The notes beneath the pieces are model-generated. The model was not told the origin of the DNA. It saw only the letters and a list, made by a program, of their open reading frames with translations, and did not search any database. DNA of 60,986 nt, taken from assembly GCF_017744955.1 (NCBI RefSeq), contig NZ_JAGIAG010000014.1, positions 1 to 60,986 of the forward strand, read 5' to 3'. Position 1 is the stretch's first letter, and the number at the start of each line of letters is the position of its first letter. Positions 58,301 to 60,986 of the stretch are shown in pieces. The stretch is from Dokdonella sp. Its GTDB lineage: Bacteria > Pseudomonadota > Gammaproteobacteria > Xanthomonadales > Rhodanobacteraceae. A program made the translations under genes and the position numbers.

Positions 58301-60986
58301 CGCCGCGCTGCAACGGCTCGGTCGTGGTACCGGTCAACGCCGCGGCCGACGTCGCGGTGACGAAGACCGTCGACAACGCCGCGCCGAACGTCGGCGAGAC
58401 GGTGACGTTCACCGTGACGGCGACGAACAACGGCCCGAACAACGCCACCGGCGTGGCGATCACCGACGCGCTGCCGGCCGGCCTCACCTTCGTCTCAGCG
58501 ACGCCCAGCCAGGGCAGCTACGACAGCACCAGCGGCCTGTGGACGGTCGGTGCGCTGGCCAACGGCGCGAACGCGACGCTGGCGATCACCGCGACGGTGA
58601 TCCAGACCGGCTCCATCACCAACACGGCGACCAAGTCGGCCGGCGACCAGTTCGATCCGAACGCCAGCAACAATGCCGGCTCCGCACTGCTGAACGCGCA
58701 GCCGAGCGCGGACCTGCAGGTCAACAAGACGGTCAACACGGCGACGCCGAATCTCGGCGCGCAGGTCACCTTCACGGTGACCGTGCACAACGCCGGCCCG
58801 AACGACGCCACCGGCGTGGTCGTCGACGACCTGTTGCCGCTCGGTCTCGGCTTCGTCTCGGCGACGCCCTCGGCGGGCACCTACGACAGCGGCACCGGCG
58901 TGTGGACGCTGGGCGCGCTGGCCAACGGCGCGAGCGCGACGCTGACGATGGTGGCCAGTGTCGACGCGGTCGGCGATCTGACCAACACGGCCTCGATCGC
59001 CGCGTCCGACCAGCACGACCCGAACACGGCCAACGACAGCGGCGGCGCGACGGTGAACGGCCAGGCGGCCGACATCCAGGTGCTGAAGACGGTCGACCAG
59101 GCCAACCCGACGCGCAGCCAGGACGTGACCTTCACCGTGACGGTGACCAACCAGGGCCCGAAGGTCGCGACCGGCGTGCGCATCCTGGACGCGCTGCCGG
59201 CCGGCCTCACGTTCGTCTCGGCGACGCCGAGCCAGGGCACCTATGTCGACACGACGGGCGTATGGACGATCGGCACGCTGGCGGCCAGCGGCGGCGGCGC
59301 GGTGGCGACGCTGACGATCGTGGCGAGCGTGGATACCGACGCCGCGGTGACTAACACGGCGCAGCTCGACGCGCTGGACCAGACCGATCCGAACCCGGCC
59401 AACAACAGCGCGAGCGCGTCGCTGACGCCGATCGCGAGCGCCGACGTGAGCGTGACCAAGACCGGTCCGGCCAGCGTCGGCTACGACGGCGCGCTCAGCT
59501 ACGCGGTCGTCATCACCAATCACGGCCCGAGCGCTGCGGACGGAACCACCTACAGCGACACGCTGCCGGCCGCGATCACCAACGTGGCGGCGCTCTGCGG
59601 GCCGGTGACGGGCGGCGCGGTGTGCGCGGCGCCGACCGTGGCGGGCAATTCGGTCAGCGGCACGATCGCGACCTTGCCGGCCGGCGGCAGCGTGACGATC
59701 ACCATCACCGGCAACGCGCCGACCAGCGGCAACAGCGTCACCAACAGCGCCTCGGCGCAGCCGCCGGCCGGCACCACCGATCCGGATCCGGGCAACAACA
59801 CCGGCACCGCGACGACGACGGTGCTGCAGCCGCAGCTGACGGTGACGAAGTCGGCGACGCCCAATCCGTTCACGGTCGGCGAGCCGGCCAGCTACACGAT
59901 TACGGTCACCAACAACGGCGCCGGCCCGACGGCCGGCGCGATCACCATCGACGATACGCTGGCGACGGGAGTCACCCTGACCGGCGCGACGGGAACGAAC
60001 TGGAGCTGCACCGGGACGACGACGCTGAGCTGCACCTACAGCGGCGTGCTGGCGGTGGGCGCGAGCACGACGCTGACGCTCGACGTGGCGGTCGGCGCGA
60101 GCGCGACCAACGGCCGCAACACGGCGACGGCGAGCGGCGGTGGCGATCCCGGCTGTCCGGCCGCCGGCCGATGCAGCGACGACACGGACGACGTGCCGGT
60201 GACGGCCTCGGCGAATCTGTCGGTTGCGAAGAGTGGCCCGGCCACGGCAATCGCCGGCACGAACGCGACCTACACGCTGGTGGTGAGCAACGCCGGCCCA
60301 AGCACCGCGACCGCGGTCAGCCTGGCCGACCCGACGCCGGCCGGCCTGAGCTTCGTCGCGGCCGACGCGCCGTGCGCAGCGGGTTTCCCGTGCGCGCTCG
60401 GCGATCTCGCCGCCGGTGCGAGCGTGACGGTGAACGTGACCTACGCGATCCCGTCCGGCCAGACCGGCACGATCGCCAACACGGCGACCGTGTCGAGTCC
60501 GACCAGCGATCCGGACACCAGCAATAACAGCAGCACCGCGACGACCACGTTGAGCGGCAGCGCGGACGTCTCGGTGACGAAGAGCGGCCCGGCCACCGTG
60601 ACGGCCGCCGGCACGCTCACCTATACGATCGTGGTCCGCAACGCCGGCCCCAGCGACGCGAACGGCACCGCCGTCAGCGATCCGCTGCCGGCGGGCCTGA
60701 CCAATGCCAACGTCACCTGCAGCAACGAAACCGGCGGTGCGGTGTGCGGCGCGTTCGACACCAGCGTCGTCGGCACCATCGCGACCTTGCCGGCCGGCGG
60801 CAGCGCGACGCTCACGATCACCGCGACCGCGCCGAACGAGGCGACCTCGCTGACCAACACCGCCAGTGTGGCGCCACCGGCGGGCGTGACCGATCCGACG
60901 CCGGGCAACAACCAGAGCACGGTCGAGACCGAGGTCGAGGCCAGCGCGAACCTGTCACTGGTCAAGAGCGGGCCGGCCTCGGTGAC
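55369..60986 (+). CDS. Giant secreted DUF11-repeat surface protein (3' end beyond window)
   Basis: An open frame runs from the ATG at 55369 (GGGGGA upstream) to the window edge without a stop, at least 1872 codons. A long signal peptide ends near APLAYG. Residues about 45-325 form a unique beta-rich domain (RMYWGSNSQFQVNLGG; WFTRRVSLTGMPTTGA). From about 325 there are some twelve DUF11 repeats with the pattern V-x-K-T...Y-T-I-x-V-x-N-x-G-P...D-x-L-P-A-G, each about 120-140 residues and often ending in a GGGDP or NPANN-type spacer. DUF11 arrays are Ig-like stalks found in surface and biofilm proteins. Longer spurious frames exist on both strands across it, but only this frame has protein-like composition. 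The C-terminus and anchoring mode are not visible. Confidence 0.9.
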   Translation, partial: MSHRSGKEGRAAVSRAAAAARRGLAGKACMVLALLAGAPLAYGSGATSQRDVNPTGGVLATGADGLRMYWGSNSQFQVNLGGSGQVYSTTGQPTNGTLFNSVYLRVDRGTNATTRVYNNSNNATGAPFSTFTQVSQSAISGLGTAASPWVVTTVLRPSVADDSGITVTLTDSYVRPQGWFTRRVSLTGMPTTGAAIKFYQNVDTYLQGGDNGPGFTRTGAGNTTGIPDVVGVIKNSQFEALWYEPSSGTPIWDRYFTGRYSSPSTLICNGTTTASNPCVTGTGNLDNTVDTNANTDNGMAAQWNVPAGLSSYTVEYRVTFAMGAVDLTKAFSPDTIALNGTATLSFDLSNKTVNAVASMTFLDTLPAGVVVAPVPNIRTNCPAGGALGTTFPSGMTVTAVAGSGTIQLAGGRVNGAASAGGQNSCQITVDVTSGTAGVYHNTNASISGTNNLTNLVGDEVLSVAIPQLVAGKSVVGTLSAGQTGAAGDGYYQITVQNNGTGSTVGAITLADNLPVGVTATAVSSPNGTVNCGSLPAGGTLSCTFTPSAPIAVGGSATIRINVAIAATVNGSVTNVVGVAGGGDPDPLPTCPNASNAQCAQTTTPVTPSVDLSISKTDGRTTYTPGAALTYTIVVANAGPGNAVGATVADTFPAVFSGTWTCVGAGGATCPASGSGNINASVSIPSGASVTFTVSGTVSAAASGDLSNTATVTAPAGNVDSNPANNQATDTDTAAPSANLSAVKTGTPSAGYGGALSYSVVVSNAGPSNANGSTFSDNVPGGISNVAASCGSPTGGAACGTVNVAGNAVTSTITTLPAGGSVTFTITGNAPTSGTSVSNSASAQPPAGTTDPDPSNNTGTTTTTLLQPQLTVTKTATPNPFTVGQPASYTITVTNSGAGPTAGNITISDPLPAGIAMTGFSGANWNCAGTTAVTCIYTATLAAGASASVTLDVGVGPNAANGNNTVTVTGGGDTGCPAAPRCNGSVVVPVNAAADVAVTKTVDNAAPNVGETVTFTVTATNNGPNNATGVAITDALPAGLTFVSATPSQGSYDSTSGLWTVGALANGANATLAITATVIQTGSITNTATKSAGDQFDPNASNNAGSALLNAQPSADLQVNKTVNTATPNLGAQVTFTVTVHNAGPNDATGVVVDDLLPLGLGFVSATPSAGTYDSGTGVWTLGALANGASATLTMVASVDAVGDLTNTASIAASDQHDPNTANDSGGATVNGQAADIQVLKTVDQANPTRSQDVTFTVTVTNQGPKVATGVRILDALPAGLTFVSATPSQGTYVDTTGVWTIGTLAASGGGAVATLTIVASVDTDAAVTNTAQLDALDQTDPNPANNSASASLTPIASADVSVTKTGPASVGYDGALSYAVVITNHGPSAADGTTYSDTLPAAITNVAALCGPVTGGAVCAAPTVAGNSVSGTIATLPAGGSVTITITGNAPTSGNSVTNSASAQPPAGTTDPDPGNNTGTATTTVLQPQLTVTKSATPNPFTVGEPASYTITVTNNGAGPTAGAITIDDTLATGVTLTGATGTNWSCTGTTTLSCTYSGVLAVGASTTLTLDVAVGASATNGRNTATASGGGDPGCPAAGRCSDDTDDVPVTASANLSVAKSGPATAIAGTNATYTLVVSNAGPSTATAVSLADPTPAGLSFVAADAPCAAGFPCALGDLAAGASVTVNVTYAIPSGQTGTIANTATVSSPTSDPDTSNNSSTATTTLSGSADVSVTKSGPATVTAAGTLTYTIVVRNAGPSDANGTAVSDPLPAGLTNANVTCSNETGGAVCGAFDTSVVGTIATLPAGGSATLTITATAPNEATSLTNTASVAPPAGVTDPTPGNNQSTVETEVEASANLSLVKSGPASV
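57574..60207. repeat. Block duplication and tandem units inside the DUF11 gene
   Basis: Two adjacent DUF11 units starting at 57574 and 57964 recur at 59437 and 59827, each exactly 1863 bp (621 codons) later, with long stretches of near identity (for example around QPQLTVTK-ATPNPFTVG). Between them lie three tandem units at 58342, 58705 and 59065 (periods 363 and 360 bp) sharing FVSATPSQG-type motifs. This indicates growth of the array by segmental duplication. Confidence 0.85.

Noticed and set aside
55335..59354. 1339-codon + strand frame beginning at 55335
   Set aside because: Out of frame with the DUF11 repeats and dominated by Arg/His/Gln; a shadow of the real gene.

Overview
The window is chromosomal DNA from a very GC-rich gammaproteobacterium. 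The order prmB - aroC - 2-hydroxyacid dehydrogenase - asd - fimV - truA - trpF - trpB - trpA - accD, an otsB - GH15 - otsA trehalose operon and the many ATGA/GTGA stop-start overlaps point to the Xanthomonadales (Lysobacterales), probably a Rhodanobacteraceae/Dokdonella-like lineage. The genus cannot be settled from the sequence alone. I see no rRNA, tRNA, CRISPR array, transposase or phage genes.

Layout. 1-6.6 kb: a terminator, a short tandem duplication, parC (topoisomerase IV A), a LysR regulator divergent from a DUF805 membrane protein, two coupled secreted-protein genes, then cyclopropane fatty acid synthase. 6.6-16.5 kb: crcB, a 1021-aa secreted Asp-box/FnIII/GEVED protein with two terminators, a Bcr/CflA drug transporter, a four-gene cluster of unrecognised membrane proteins, and a secreted beta-helix (choice-of-anchor Q) protein. 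16.7-20.6 kb: otsB-GH15-otsA. 20.7-24.4 kb: GNAT-minC-minD-minE, followed by two overlapping small genes, one encoding a HExxH protein. 24.5-31 kb: an MFS-RND-MFP efflux cluster divergent from a GcvA-type LysR regulator. 31-38 kb: a DesK/LuxR-type two-component pair, an SRPBCC-GyrI fusion, greB, a HerA-like ATPase and an MltD-like lytic transglycosylase. 38-41 kb: psd, a SCO1 protein and prmB. 41.3-54.9 kb: the aroC-to-accD housekeeping block, interrupted between trpF and trpB by a small secreted protein and a convergent MASE1 membrane protein. 55.4 kb to the end: the start of a giant DUF11-repeat surface protein, at least 1872 codons, open at the window edge.

The genes make sense as envelope and stress physiology (trehalose, CFA, psd, efflux, fluoride export, lytic transglycosylase) alongside core amino-acid and fatty-acid biosynthesis, with a layer of large secreted proteins. 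The most intriguing signal is a short C-terminal tail, roughly D-x-[IV]-F-x-[DN]-x-F-[ED], on three otherwise unrelated secreted proteins (ends at 4490, 10449 and, on the minus strand, 15131). It behaves like a sorting or anchoring tag. Further unusual points are the membrane cluster at 11.9-15.0 kb, the HExxH protein translationally coupled to minE, the block duplication in the DUF11 protein, and several families of intergenic palindromic repeats.
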